Source of the DNA: Microcella frigidaquae
GTDB lineage: Bacteria > Actinomycetota > Actinomycetes > Actinomycetales > Microbacteriaceae
Direction of reading: 5' to 3'
DNA length: 64,000 nucleotides
Assembly: GCF_014200395.1 (NCBI RefSeq)
Contig: NZ_JACHBS010000001.1
Coordinates: forward strand, 2,418,001-2,482,000
A program made the translations under genes and the position numbers. The notes beneath the pieces were generated by a model. The model saw only the letters and a list, made by a program, of their open reading frames with translations, was not told where the DNA came from and made no database searches. Position 1 is the first letter of the stretch. Every line of letters begins with the position of its first letter. This document shows positions 48,560-57,373 of this stretch, piece after piece.

Positions 48560-50701
48560 GTGGCCCAGACCGGCCAGCGTCAGAAGAAGGCGTCGCCCGC
48601 GCGCGGGGGCGCCACGCGCCGCCGGCGCCCGCTCGATGAGCAGGGCATCATCCCGATCCTGGCGCGCGCCGTGCGCGAGGTCGAGAACGCCGCCGAGCGC
48701 GGCGCGAAGGTCAGCCCCTCCAACCGCACCAAGTTCCAGGTTGCGGCCCTGCTGGTGCGCGAGGAGCGCGCGCGGGTCAAGGATGACCGCGAGGTTCCGG
48801 AGAGCGAGCGCACCGAGGTGCTGAAGCGCCTCGACGGGCTGGCGAGCATCATGGCGAAGACGGCGGCGCGCGACACCTCGCTGATCGCCCTGCTCGCCCC
48901 GGAGGCCAAGGTCAGCGACGCGGCGAAGGCCCTGCGGCGCGACATGCTGCTCGCCTCGGGTGCCGAGCTCGAGCCGGACGACCTGCTCATCGTCTCCGAA
49001 CCCGCGCCGGTGGCCCCGGAGGTCGCCAAGCAGGTCGTGCCGAAGTCGGTCAAGCAGGCGCAGCTCGCCAACCCCTTCCTGGCACCCGATCTCGCGGCGC
49101 TGACGCCGCCCGCCCCGACGGCGGGCCGTCTCTCGAACTGGGAGCTCATCGAGCCGTTGTTCCGCTCGTTCGAGTACGGCGCGGGCGGGCAGGCGGCGTC
49201 GATGTCGCTGCCTGAGACCGGCTCGCTCGTCACGCCCGGCGGCATGGAGCTCATGCGCCACCAGGCGCGGCTCATCGAGAGCGTGCGCCGCGGGCACCGC
49301 ACCTTCCTGCTGGCGGATGAGCCGGGCCTCGGCAAGACCGCCCAGGCGCTCATGGCGGCGAACGTGGCCCACGCCTTCCCGCTGCTCGTCGTCGTGCCCA
49401 ACGTGGTGAAGACGAACTGGGCGCGGGAGGTGCAGCGCTGGATCCCGCAGCGCAGCTCCACCGTCGTGCACGGCGACGGCGAAGACCTGGACGCGTTCGC
49501 CGACGTCGTCATCGTCAACTACGAGATCCTCGACCGCCACGTCGGCTGGCTCGGCCGCTTCGGCTTCAAGGGCATGGTGGTCGACGAGGCGCACTTCATC
49601 AAGAACGCCACCTCGCAGCGCTCGCGGCATGTCCAGTCGCTGGCCCAGAGCATCCGCGTGCTGCACCCGAAGGCGCTCATGATGGCGCTGACCGGCACCC
49701 CGCTGATCAACCAGATCGAGGACTTCCGGATGATCTGGAAGTTCCTCGGCTGGATCGACGACAAGAAGCCGCTCGGCCGCCTCATGTCGGCGCTCGAGGA
49801 GACGGGACTCACCCCGGCGGATCCGGGCTTCTTCGCGGCGGCGCGCGAGTGCGTCATCGAGATGGGCATCGTGCGCCGCAAGAAGGTGGATGTCGCTGCC
49901 GACATCCCCGCGCGCCGCATCGCCGACATCCCCGTCGAGCTCGACGACGAGGCCGCGCGGTCGATCCGCGCTTCGGAGGAGGCGCTCATCGGGCGGCTCG
50001 TCGAGCGCTACCGCCGCGTGGTCGCCGCGCGCGAGGTGCCCCCGATGGGCATCGACCACGACCTCATCCGCCTGGTCGCCTCGGCCGAGCTGGAGGAGTC
50101 GAAGCAGGCGAGCGGTGGCGACAACGTCTTCACAATGGTGCGGCGCATCGGTACGGCGAAGGCCGTGCTCGCGGCCGACTACACCGCGCAGCTGGCCCGC
50201 AACGTCGGCAAGGTCGTGTTCTTCGCCAAGCACATCGATGTCATGGATGCGGCGGAGGCGCACTTCGCGGCGGCCGGGCTGCGCGCGGTGAGCATCCGCG
50301 GCGACCAGACGCCGAAGGCGCGCCAGGAGGCGATCGACGGCTTCACGAACGACCCCGAGGTCAGCGTGATCGTCTGCTCGCTGTCGGCCGCCGGCGTCGG
50401 CATCAACCTGCAGGCCGCGTCGAACGTGGTGCTCGCCGAGCTGTCGTGGACTTCCGCGGAGCAGACGCAGGCGATCGACCGCGTGCACCGCATCGGTCAG
50501 GAACTGCCGGTGACGGCCTGGCGCATCCTCGCCGCACAGACGATCGACGCCCGCATCGCCGACCTGATCGACTCGAAGGCGGGTCTCGCGGCGCGGGCGC
50601 TCGACGGCAGCGACGAGCAGGTCGTGGCCGAGGGCACCGTGCAGCTGCAGGCGCTCATCACGCTGCTCACCGAGGCGCTCACCGCTCGCGCCGGCCTCTA
50701 G
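48560..50701 (+). CDS. SNF2-family DEAD/DEAH-box helicase
   Basis: 713 residues. Basic N-terminus (RRRRPLDEQG) and a roughly 220-residue leading region, then two RecA-like domains: Walker A LADEPGLGKTAQALM, DEAH-type box VVDEAHFIKN, TGTPLINQIEDFRMIW, and the C-terminal helicase motifs VIVCSLSAAGVGINLQAAS and QAIDRVHRIGQ (motif VI). This is SNF2/Rad54-type ATP-driven DNA translocation rather than unwinding. The N-terminal region matches no domain I recognise. GAGGAG precedes the GTG. It ends four bases into the convergent gene. Confidence 0.9.
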   Translation: MAQTGQRQKKASPARGGATRRRRPLDEQGIIPILARAVREVENAAERGAKVSPSNRTKFQVAALLVREERARVKDDREVPESERTEVLKRLDGLASIMAKTAARDTSLIALLAPEAKVSDAAKALRRDMLLASGAELEPDDLLIVSEPAPVAPEVAKQVVPKSVKQAQLANPFLAPDLAALTPPAPTAGRLSNWELIEPLFRSFEYGAGGQAASMSLPETGSLVTPGGMELMRHQARLIESVRRGHRTFLLADEPGLGKTAQALMAANVAHAFPLLVVVPNVVKTNWAREVQRWIPQRSSTVVHGDGEDLDAFADVVIVNYEILDRHVGWLGRFGFKGMVVDEAHFIKNATSQRSRHVQSLAQSIRVLHPKALMMALTGTPLINQIEDFRMIWKFLGWIDDKKPLGRLMSALEETGLTPADPGFFAAARECVIEMGIVRRKKVDVAADIPARRIADIPVELDDEAARSIRASEEALIGRLVERYRRVVAAREVPPMGIDHDLIRLVASAELEESKQASGGDNVFTMVRRIGTAKAVLAADYTAQLARNVGKVVFFAKHIDVMDAAEAHFAAAGLRAVSIRGDQTPKARQEAIDGFTNDPEVSVIVCSLSAAGVGINLQAASNVVLAELSWTSAEQTQAIDRVHRIGQELPVTAWRILAAQTIDARIADLIDSKAGLAARALDGSDEQVVAEGTVQLQALITLLTEALTARAGL

Positions 50702-51270
50702 CCGTCGGCGGTGGACGGCGTCGCCGCGGTGATCGTGCGGCAGCGCGTCGCCTGACGGAGTGCGACGTCGCGGCTCACGGCACGTCGGTCGCCGCTGACG
50801 TAGTCGCGAGTGCTCCAGTGGATGATCGGCTCCCGAGGCTCAGGAACGCGCCAGCGACGGGCGAGCAGGGCGGGTGACGGAGGGGAGACCGCGTCGCTGC
50901 GGAGGCAGACGTGCAGCGGCTCGTCGACCCCGAACACCGGCATGGGTCCGCGGTTCGTCTCCGCGTCCCGCTCGAGACCCGCGATGTCGTCGAGGAACTG
51001 CACGGCACTGACGCATGCCAGGGGACCCCCGAAACGCCACGCAAGTCGGACGACGGTGGGTGTCGCTGGTGTGCAGTACCAGCCCTGCCGAACGGCTTGC
51101 AGAGCGCCGCGGCGCAGCAGAACCTCAAGCGCGACCTGGTCGACGTCGAGGGATCGCAGTTCTCGCGTCGAGATGATGCCACCCGTTTGTGCGAGTCGTG
51201 CCAACACCGGTCGTGGCAGAACCCCCGTGCCGTGCGGCGGACCGCTGTAACGATTAGTCAGTCGGAGCAT
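50698..51270 (-). CDS. AbiEi-like winged-helix protein, apparently shortened
   Basis: 190 residues. The N-terminal part (LARLAQTGGIISTRELRSLD, then LRRGALQAVRQGWYCTP) resembles the AbiEi_4/winged-helix region of actinobacterial proteins that usually continue into a Vsr/DUF559-type nuclease domain and reach about 280-310 residues. Here the frame stops after VALRQATRC and a short unrelated tail, so the nuclease part is absent. The stop overlaps that of the helicase gene. It may be a remnant or a stand-alone regulator. Lower GC and laxer codon use than neighbours hint at an accessory origin. Confidence 0.6.
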   Translation of the reverse strand: MLRLTNRYSGPPHGTGVLPRPVLARLAQTGGIISTRELRSLDVDQVALEVLLRRGALQAVRQGWYCTPATPTVVRLAWRFGGPLACVSAVQFLDDIAGLERDAETNRGPMPVFGVDEPLHVCLRSDAVSPPSPALLARRWRVPEPREPIIHWSTRDYVSGDRRAVSRDVALRQATRCRTITAATPSTADG

Positions 51271-51422
51271 CGCCCGATCCTCGTGCGTCTATCCGGCTAG
51301 CGAATCGAGGCCCACCTGATCGTGTGATGCGGGTGTCGCTCGTCGCCCGCGGTGAGGAGCAGTGAGGGCCGGGCCCGGGGGTCGGGGCCGCGGTCCGGGG
51401 TTGCTCGGGGCGAGGCTTCGTG

Positions 51423-51530
51423 GACTCGTGAATCGACGGAGTGGTGACCGATAGCGCCCGCTGAGACTCGTGAATCGACGGAGTGGTGACCGATAGTGCC
51501 CGCTGTGACTCGTGAATCGACGGAGTGGGT
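51423..51530 (+). repeat. 42-bp tandem repeat, about 2.6 copies
   Basis: Copies begin at 51423, 51465 and 51507. The unit starts with GACTCGTGAATCGACGGAGT and continues GGTGACCGATAGCGCCCGCT; copies one and two differ at very few bases, and the third is cut short after the core. Inside each unit ACTCGT and ACGGAGT can pair as a bulged hairpin. Confidence 0.9.
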
Positions 51531-51543
51531 GGGGGCGCGGGTT

Positions 51544-51560
51544 CCGTGGATTCACGAGTC
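51544..51560 (-). repeat. Inverted copy of the repeat core
   Basis: Read on the minus strand this is GACTCGTGAATCCACGG, identical to the tandem unit core except for one base. Confidence 0.85.
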
Positions 51561-51690
51561 CGCGCGAAGGGAGAGCGGATAGAGCGGTGCAGGGTCGTCT
51601 GCCGGCGCAGACCGCACTGGTCCAGGGTTGCGGCGACTCGGACTCGCGGGGGCTCCAGCGATTGTCGGCGGGGGGGGCCGGGGATGCGGG

Positions 51691-53061
51691 TCAGCGCTTG
51701 GCGGCGCGCGAGCTCGAGACGAGGTAGGCGACCGCGGCGAGCGGGATGGGCAGCCATCCGGGCCGGTTGCGGGCCTCGTACATCGCCTCGTAGACGGCCT
51801 TGTCGAGCTCGAAAGCGTCGAGGAGGGCGCGGTGGGCCCGCAGGTCGAGGCCGCTCGCGGCGATGTACCCATCGAGGAAGGCGGCCCGCGCCATGCGCGC
51901 CCACTCGGCGCGCTCCGCCTCGAGGGCGAGCGCATCCAGGTCGAGAGAGGCCGTGTCGATGGCTCCAGCCGCCGCCCGTGACTCGCGGCGCAGGGAGCCG
52001 ACCGCGTAGTCGAACGACCTCAGCATGCCGGCGACGTCGCGCAGCGGTGAGTCGACGCGCGAGCGCTCCGAGAGGGGGCGCAGCGGCTCGCCCTCGAAGT
52101 CGACGATGAGCCACTCACCGGTCGGTCGCCGCAGCACCTGACCGAGGTGGAAGTCGCCGTGGATGCGCTGCAGCGGCGGCCACGGCGCATCCCGGGCCGC
52201 GTCGTAGACCGCCTCGATCTGCGGGCGCAGGTCGCGCAGCTGCGGCACGTCGCTGATCGCGACCGCCAGCCGCTGATGCCAGCCCGCCACGAAGCCCACG
52301 ATGTCACCCAGGGTGGGCTCGCGCGAGGGCAGGCAGGCGGCGAGCGCCTGGTGCACCGCGGCGGTCACGCGCCCGAGCCGCTCGGCGTCGGTCGTGAACG
52401 GCTCGCCCTCGCGTGCGGCCTCCAGCGCGAGCGGCCAGCCGTCGCGCACGCCCGGCACGAACTCCTGCGCGAAGGCCAGGTGACCCCGCACCGGCTCGTC
52501 GGTGTGCGACTCCGAACCGAGCGGGTCCGTCCAGGCGGCGGTCACCGAGCCGAGCATCCGGGGCACATTGCGGTTGCCCGCCGTCGTCAGCGCCGTCTGG
52601 AGGACGACGTCGGGATTGTCACCCGGGTGCACGAGCCGGAAGACCTTGGCGACCAGGGGCGCCTCCGAGCCGCCGTCGACGATGATCGACGAGTTCGACT
52701 GCTCGCCCGTGTGCACGCGGCCCGCCTGATCGTGGCGGGTCACCCCGAGCCGCCGCAGCAGCGCGCGCACGTAGATCGGGTCGTGCGGGCCGTCGAACAG
52801 GTAGTCGTCGTGCTCGTCGCGGCCGATGAACGCGGGGCCCGCGCCGCGCGGGATCGTCGTGCGCGCCACGATCGGCACGTGGTACAGCGACGGCGGAGTG
52901 CTGGCGGTGTCGCGCAGCAGCAGAACGCGGATGCTCGCATCCGGTTCATCGCACGGCCAGTCCTCGCGGTGGACCTCGACGAGCTGCGGCACCCGGCCCT
53001 TGCCGGCGTACCACCGCTGGCGCGTCATCCACTCCGTGAGGCACTCCATCGTGCTGTGCAT
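51691..53061 (-). CDS. mak: Maltokinase
   Basis: 456 residues. Phosphorylates maltose to maltose-1-phosphate, the GlgE-pathway donor. The N-terminal cap (RQRWYAGKGRVPQLVEV) and the kinase core IHGDFHLGQVLR (catalytic Asp) with IVDFEGEPLRPL (metal-binding Asp) are characteristic. treS, with which mak is often fused or paired, and glgE are not in this window. ATG 53061 lies seven bases after TAGGGT; ATG 53049 is an alternative. Confidence 0.9.
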   Translation of the reverse strand: MHSTMECLTEWMTRQRWYAGKGRVPQLVEVHREDWPCDEPDASIRVLLLRDTASTPPSLYHVPIVARTTIPRGAGPAFIGRDEHDDYLFDGPHDPIYVRALLRRLGVTRHDQAGRVHTGEQSNSSIIVDGGSEAPLVAKVFRLVHPGDNPDVVLQTALTTAGNRNVPRMLGSVTAAWTDPLGSESHTDEPVRGHLAFAQEFVPGVRDGWPLALEAAREGEPFTTDAERLGRVTAAVHQALAACLPSREPTLGDIVGFVAGWHQRLAVAISDVPQLRDLRPQIEAVYDAARDAPWPPLQRIHGDFHLGQVLRRPTGEWLIVDFEGEPLRPLSERSRVDSPLRDVAGMLRSFDYAVGSLRRESRAAAGAIDTASLDLDALALEAERAEWARMARAAFLDGYIAASGLDLRAHRALLDAFELDKAVYEAMYEARNRPGWLPIPLAAVAYLVSSSRAAKR

Positions 53062-53068
53062 GCTCTCG

Positions 53069-53074
53069 ACCCTA
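53069..53074 (-). promoter_or_regulatory. -10 box TAGGGT, leaderless maltokinase
   Basis: Minus-strand TAGGGT ends seven bases before ATG 53061. Confidence 0.5.
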
Positions 53075-53093
53075 CACAGCGGCTGCGGGGCGC

Positions 53094-53981
53094 TCAGGAG
53101 CGTCGTGCCCGGAGGAAGCCGTTCATCGCCGCCGTCAGGGGCGCGTCGATCGCGCGCGCGACACCGTCGACCGAGCGGATCGGCGCCGCGTGCCGCACGC
53201 TCGACACCAGCCAGGCGGCGTCGGCCTCGGCCAGGTCGGCGGGAGTCAGCGGTTCGACCACGGCCTCGAGCCCCCACAGGTGGGCGGCCGTGAACAGGTC
53301 GGCCTGGGTGGTTCCGGGCAGGATGCCCAGGGCGTCCGGGGGCGTGCGCAGCCGGTCGCCCGTGCGCAGCACGAGGGTCGCCGTCGGCCCCTCGAGCAGC
53401 AGGCCGTCGCTGGAGACGAACACGACGTCGTCGGCCCCGCGGCGCTGCGCCTCCCGGGCCGCCGCGCGGTTGATCGCGTAGGAGAGCGTCTTGGCGCCGG
53501 CGAGCAGCCAGGGGCTGGTCGCGGCGACGTCGCTGCGCAACCCCCGGTCGAGCAATACGACGTCGATGCCCTCGGTGCGCTCGCGGCGGAACGCGGGCGA
53601 GACGGTGCCGTACGCCCAGCCGGTCGGGTCGGGGTGCCCCTCGATGCCGCGGGTGAGGACGATCTTCACCCAGGCCTCGTCGTGGGCGGCGAGGCGGGCG
53701 GCGATCGTGAGCACCGCATCCCGCCACAAGGCCCGATCGGGAGCCGGAAGGTCGAGCATGCGGGCGGATCGCTCGAAGCGGTCGAGGTGCAGCTCGACGG
53801 CCTGCGGATGCCCGGCGCCGAGGCTGATCGTCTCGAAGATGCCGTCGCCGCGCGTGGCCGCCACGTCGAGCACCGACAGGTGCGGTTGCCCGGGGTCGGC
53901 GTCGATGAGTCGCCCGCCCGATGATCCGGCCTCGCCGCCCGCGGCGGAGACGACGAGCAGCAGGTGCTCCTCAGTGTTCAC
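53094..53981 (-). CDS. pabC: Aminodeoxychorismate lyase (class IV PLP aminotransferase fold)
   Basis: 295 residues. Fold-type IV PLP enzyme: RGDGIFETI near residue 44, the PLP lysine in LAGAKTLSYAINRAA, DDVVFVSSDGLLLEGPTATL and GILPGTTQADLF. Best fit is 4-amino-4-deoxychorismate lyase, which makes p-aminobenzoate for folate; branched-chain or D-amino-acid aminotransferase is the alternative within the fold. The GTG start has GAAGG close upstream. pabA/pabB are not adjacent. Confidence 0.85.
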   Translation of the reverse strand: MNTEEHLLLVVSAAGGEAGSSGGRLIDADPGQPHLSVLDVAATRGDGIFETISLGAGHPQAVELHLDRFERSARMLDLPAPDRALWRDAVLTIAARLAAHDEAWVKIVLTRGIEGHPDPTGWAYGTVSPAFRRERTEGIDVVLLDRGLRSDVAATSPWLLAGAKTLSYAINRAAAREAQRRGADDVVFVSSDGLLLEGPTATLVLRTGDRLRTPPDALGILPGTTQADLFTAAHLWGLEAVVEPLTPADLAEADAAWLVSSVRHAAPIRSVDGVARAIDAPLTAAMNGFLRARRS

Positions 53982-53996
53982 GGAGACCTTCAGCGC

Positions 53997-54206
53997 TCAC
54001 GGTGTGAACGTATACCCGCAGCCGTCGTCGCGGCATTCGAACTGCGGCGGGTCAGGGTGATGGACGACGCCGCCCAGCGCGATCTCACCGCGCAGAGCAG
54101 CACGGATGTGCTCCGGCTGGGGGTAGCCGTAGTGAATGGGCAGGGGTGCAGGCGTTCCGCATTGCGGACAGCTCGCCACTCCCGGCCCAGGGGCGGTGGT
54201 GTCCAT
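53997..54206 (-). CDS. Small zinc-ribbon protein
   Basis: 69 residues. CPQCGTPAPLPIHYGYP at residues 13-29 and CRDDGCGYTF at the C-terminus supply four cysteines for one zinc. The middle (EHIRAALRGEIALGGVVHH) is conserved in appearance. Such short proteins are common and uncharacterised in actinobacteria. It lies between pabC and the Pr6Pr gene on the same strand, 15 bases from pabC. Confidence 0.8.
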   Translation of the reverse strand: MDTTAPGPGVASCPQCGTPAPLPIHYGYPQPEHIRAALRGEIALGGVVHHPDPPQFECRDDGCGYTFTP

Positions 54207-54257
54207 GAGGACAGTTCAGCGCCCACCACCGACATTCGCAACTCAGTCGGTCCGACG

Positions 54258-54998
54258 TCAGCGCAGGTCGCGCGGCACCACGGGGATCTGCCCGGTGTTG
54301 CGCCGACCGTGGCTGACTCCGCGCACGCCGCGCGTGTGCACGCGGTTGATCAGCACGGCGAGGGCGGCGAGCAGGATGATGAACGCCGCGATCGCGACCA
54401 CGTAGGTGACGACACCGACGACGCCGTTGGGCCCGTCCGGCTCGAGGAACGGGTACGGGTACCAGCCGGTCAGCGCGCCGCGCACCATCGTCACGCCCAC
54501 CCAGATGAGCGGGAAGCTGACGGCGAGCCACATCGTGCTCCAGGCGATGCGCACGCGGCCGGGCGTGAGCAGCCAGTCGAGGGCGAAGTAGATGGGAATC
54601 CAGACGTGCAGCGCCTCATTCGCCCAGGTCGGCCCGACGTAGCCGTCATCGTTGGGGATGTCGCGGAGCAGCAGGTTGTAGACCACGCCGGTGACGATGG
54701 CGTAGGCGAAGGCGCTCGCCCGGATCGCCGTGTAGAGACGGGTGTCGCGGTCGAGCCGCAGCGCCATGATGCCGCCCGTGATCAGCACCACGATGTTGAT
54801 CATCGCGGTCTGGATCGTGAAGAAGGCGAAGTACTGCGTCGGCTTGAACCGCCCCACCGAGATCTGATCGGTGATCTGGGTGATGAGCGCCGCGAGCACG
54901 ATGAGCCCGACGATGATGCTGATCACGCCGGCGATGTGGCGAAGGGTGGACAGTCGTGCGGTGGCGGCTTTCTCGCCGAGGGGGGACGTCACGGTCAC
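54258..54998 (-). CDS. Pr6Pr-family membrane protein
   Basis: 246 residues with six transmembrane helices. Matches the Pr6Pr/FAR-17a/AIG1-like pattern: TQYFAFFTIQTAMINIVVL, WANEALHVWIPIYFALDWLL, WYPYPFLEP, as seen in integral membrane proteins of unknown function. GTG 54998 is placed seven bases after a minus-strand TACCGT (55006-55011); a TTG/ATG further upstream would add an unlikely polar leader. No nearby gene suggests a role. Confidence 0.85.
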   Translation of the reverse strand: MTVTSPLGEKAATARLSTLRHIAGVISIIVGLIVLAALITQITDQISVGRFKPTQYFAFFTIQTAMINIVVLITGGIMALRLDRDTRLYTAIRASAFAYAIVTGVVYNLLLRDIPNDDGYVGPTWANEALHVWIPIYFALDWLLTPGRVRIAWSTMWLAVSFPLIWVGVTMVRGALTGWYPYPFLEPDGPNGVVGVVTYVVAIAAFIILLAALAVLINRVHTRGVRGVSHGRRNTGQIPVVPRDLR

Positions 54999-55005
54999 TT
55001 GGTCG

Positions 55006-55011
55006 ACGGTA
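55006..55011 (-). promoter_or_regulatory. -10 box TACCGT, leaderless Pr6Pr gene
   Basis: Minus-strand TACCGT ends seven bases before GTG 54998. Confidence 0.5.
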
Positions 55012-55070
55012 GCAAGAAAACTGCATTCCGACGCATGATTTTTGCGGAGCATCCCTCACCTGATCAGGCT

Positions 55071-57347
55071 TTATTCCGCGGATGCTCCCACCACGTCGAG
55101 CAGCCACGCGAGCTCGTACGCCCGCTGCTTCCACGCCGAGTAGCGCCCGCTGACGCCGCCGTGCCCGGCCTCCATCTCGCACTTCAGGAGCGCATCCGCC
55201 CCGACGTCGCGCAGCCGCGCCACCCACTTGGCCGGCTCGACGTACAGCACGCGGGTGTCGTTGAGCGAGGTGGTGGCGAGGATGCGCGGGTACTGCTGCG
55301 CGGTCACGTTCTCGTAGGGCGCGTAGCTCTTGATGTACGCGTACGCCTCGGGGTCGTGCAGGGGGTTGCCCCACTCGTCCCACTCGATCACGGTGAGGGG
55401 CAGCTCGGGGTCGAGGATCGACGTGAGCGGGTCGACGAAGGGCACGTCGGCGAGGATGCCCGCGAACAGCTCGGGCGCGAGGTTGGCGACGGCGCCCATG
55501 AGGAGGCCGCCCGCGCTGCCGCCCTCGGCGACGAGCCGCTCGGGCACCGTCACGCCGGTGTCGATGAGGTGCCGGGCGACGGCGACGAAGTCGGTGAAGG
55601 TGTTCACCTTGCTCGTCGTCTTCCCGTTCTCGTACCAGGCGCGGCCGAGCTCGCCGCCGCCGCGCACATGGGCGATCGCGAACACCACGCCGCGGTCGAG
55701 CATCGACAGGCGCGGGATGCTGAAGCCGGGGTCGATCGACGACTCGTAGCTGCCGTAACCGTAGAGGTGCACCGGGCTCGGCGCGGGCTCGGCGGCGTTG
55801 TTGCCGTCGCCGCTGCCGTCGAGGCTCGGCACGAGCCCGCGCTTCCAGACCAGTGAGATCGGGATGCGCGTGCCGTCGGCCGCGATCGCCCAGTCGCGCC
55901 GCTCGGCGTAGTCGGCGGAGGTGTAGCCGCCGAGCACCGGCTGCTGCTTCAGCACGGTGATCGCGGCGGGCCCCTCGTCGAGGCGGGCGAGGTCGAGCTC
56001 GGCCACGGTCGCGGGCTCGGTGAAGCTCGTGTAGCCGATGCGCAGGGTCGGCTGTGCCCACTCGGGGTTGCCGCGCGTGCCGAGCGAGACGAGCTTCTCG
56101 CCGTCGAGCGGGGCGACGAGCTCGACCCAGGCACCGCGCGCCTCGACGGGCGCGGTCGCGCCGGGCCAGTGCAGCGCCTCGAGCGCGGTGTCGGGCGCGA
56201 GGCGCGCGATCGCCGTGCGGGGCAGCCCACCGGCCCGGTAGTCGAGCACGAGCGCGTGGGCGAACGCGTCGATGCCCTCGATGCGCACGCCGGGCTCGTG
56301 CGGCACGAGGGTGACGGGCGGCTCGTGCGGAGCATCCACGGGCACCGCATCGATCTGAAAGTCGGGAGCGCCGTCGTTGTGCGTGATCAGCCACCAGTCG
56401 CGGCCGCCGATGACGGCGTGCTCGAGGTCGTACTCGATACCGTGGCGGCGCGGCCGCACGACCTGGAACGTGCCGGTGGGGTCGGCGGCCTCGAGCACGT
56501 GCGTTTCGGAGGTGATGCTGCTCGCGGCCTCGATGACGAGCCAGCGGCCGCTGCGGGTGCGGCCGGCCCCGACCCAGTAGCTGTCGTCGGGCTCGTGGAA
56601 GACCTGCACGTCCTCCGCGCGCGGGGTGCCGACGCGGTGCCGCCAGATGGTGTCGGGGCGCCACGAGTCGTCGACGGTCGCGTAGAACACGTACTGGCCG
56701 CTGGGGTCGAAGAAGGCGCCGGCCGCGGTCTCGGTGATTTCGTCGGGCAGCGTCTCGCCGGTGCGCAGGTCGCGGATGCGCAGCGTGTAGCGCTCGTCGC
56801 CCTCGGTGTCGACGGCGAACAGCAGCCAGTGACCGTCGTCGCTGACGTCGAGCGAGCCGATGGCGAAGAAGTCGTGCCCCTCGGCCTCGACGTTGCCGTC
56901 GATGACGATCTGCTCGCCCTCGCGCGGCTGGCTCGGGTCGGGCAGCGGCGGCGGGGGCGTCCACGCGGCGGGGTCCATCGGGTCGGCCGGGTCGATCCGC
57001 TTTGCGGGCACGCGGCACTGGATGCCGTACTGCAGCCCCTCGACCGTGCGGCCGTAGTACCACCAGTCGCCCTCCCGCACGGGAATGCTCAGATCGGTCT
57101 CCTGCGTGCGGCCCTTGATCTCGTCGACGATGCGCTCGCGCAGCGGGGCCAGGTGGGCGAGCCGCGCCTCGGCGTAGGCGTTCTCGGCCTCGAGATGGGC
57201 GATGACCTCGGGGGAGTCCTTGTCGCGCAGCCACTCGTACGGGTCGTTCACGACGTCGCCGTGGTGCTCGCGGCGGTGGGGCTTCTGCAGGGCTCGGGGT
57301 GCTGCGGGTGCGGTGTCGGCAGGGGCCGCGTTCAGGTCGTCGCTCAC
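55071..57347 (-). CDS. ptrB: Prolyl oligopeptidase family protein (oligopeptidase B-like, S9A)
   Basis: 758 residues. N-terminal seven-bladed propeller (about 80-430) and a C-terminal alpha/beta-hydrolase domain with the catalytic Ser in AEGGSAGGLLMGAV, Asp in the following loop and His in EMEAGHGGVSGRYSAW. YGYGSYE and FAIAHVRGGGELGRAWYENG are typical of oligopeptidase B (protease II), which cuts after basic residues in short peptides. No signal peptide. GTG 57347 is six bases after a minus-strand TACGCT. Confidence 0.93.
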   Translation of the reverse strand: MSDDLNAAPADTAPAAPRALQKPHRREHHGDVVNDPYEWLRDKDSPEVIAHLEAENAYAEARLAHLAPLRERIVDEIKGRTQETDLSIPVREGDWWYYGRTVEGLQYGIQCRVPAKRIDPADPMDPAAWTPPPPLPDPSQPREGEQIVIDGNVEAEGHDFFAIGSLDVSDDGHWLLFAVDTEGDERYTLRIRDLRTGETLPDEITETAAGAFFDPSGQYVFYATVDDSWRPDTIWRHRVGTPRAEDVQVFHEPDDSYWVGAGRTRSGRWLVIEAASSITSETHVLEAADPTGTFQVVRPRRHGIEYDLEHAVIGGRDWWLITHNDGAPDFQIDAVPVDAPHEPPVTLVPHEPGVRIEGIDAFAHALVLDYRAGGLPRTAIARLAPDTALEALHWPGATAPVEARGAWVELVAPLDGEKLVSLGTRGNPEWAQPTLRIGYTSFTEPATVAELDLARLDEGPAAITVLKQQPVLGGYTSADYAERRDWAIAADGTRIPISLVWKRGLVPSLDGSGDGNNAAEPAPSPVHLYGYGSYESSIDPGFSIPRLSMLDRGVVFAIAHVRGGGELGRAWYENGKTTSKVNTFTDFVAVARHLIDTGVTVPERLVAEGGSAGGLLMGAVANLAPELFAGILADVPFVDPLTSILDPELPLTVIEWDEWGNPLHDPEAYAYIKSYAPYENVTAQQYPRILATTSLNDTRVLYVEPAKWVARLRDVGADALLKCEMEAGHGGVSGRYSAWKQRAYELAWLLDVVGASAE

Positions 57348-57353
57348 CTGCCC

Positions 57354-57363
57354 AGCGTAGGCT
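57354..57363. promoter_or_regulatory. Overlapping divergent -10 boxes
   Basis: AGCGTAGGCT contains minus-strand TACGCT (57354-57359, six bases before GTG 57347) and plus-strand TAGGCT (57358-57363, ten bases before ATG 57374). The two boxes share one TA base pair step. Confidence 0.6.
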
Positions 57364-57373
57364 TTCGCTCACC

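Larger units (their letters stand above)
51271..51690. other. Repeat-bearing intergenic region
   Basis: 420 bases without a supported gene. The left part (51300-51420) is G-rich with no obvious element. A 42-base tandem repeat fills 51423-51530 and an inverted copy of its core lies at 51544-51560. The right part (51565-51690) shows no terminator or promoter I can support, although the maltokinase gene ends at 51691. Confidence 0.8.

Noticed and set aside
51423..51530. CRISPR array
   Set aside because: The copies are directly adjacent with no variable spacers, and no cas genes are nearby.
51289..51555. 88-codon minus-strand frame with a 14-residue repeat
   Set aside because: The protein repeat only reflects the 42-base DNA repeat (42 is divisible by three); no ribosome binding site or homologue is apparent.
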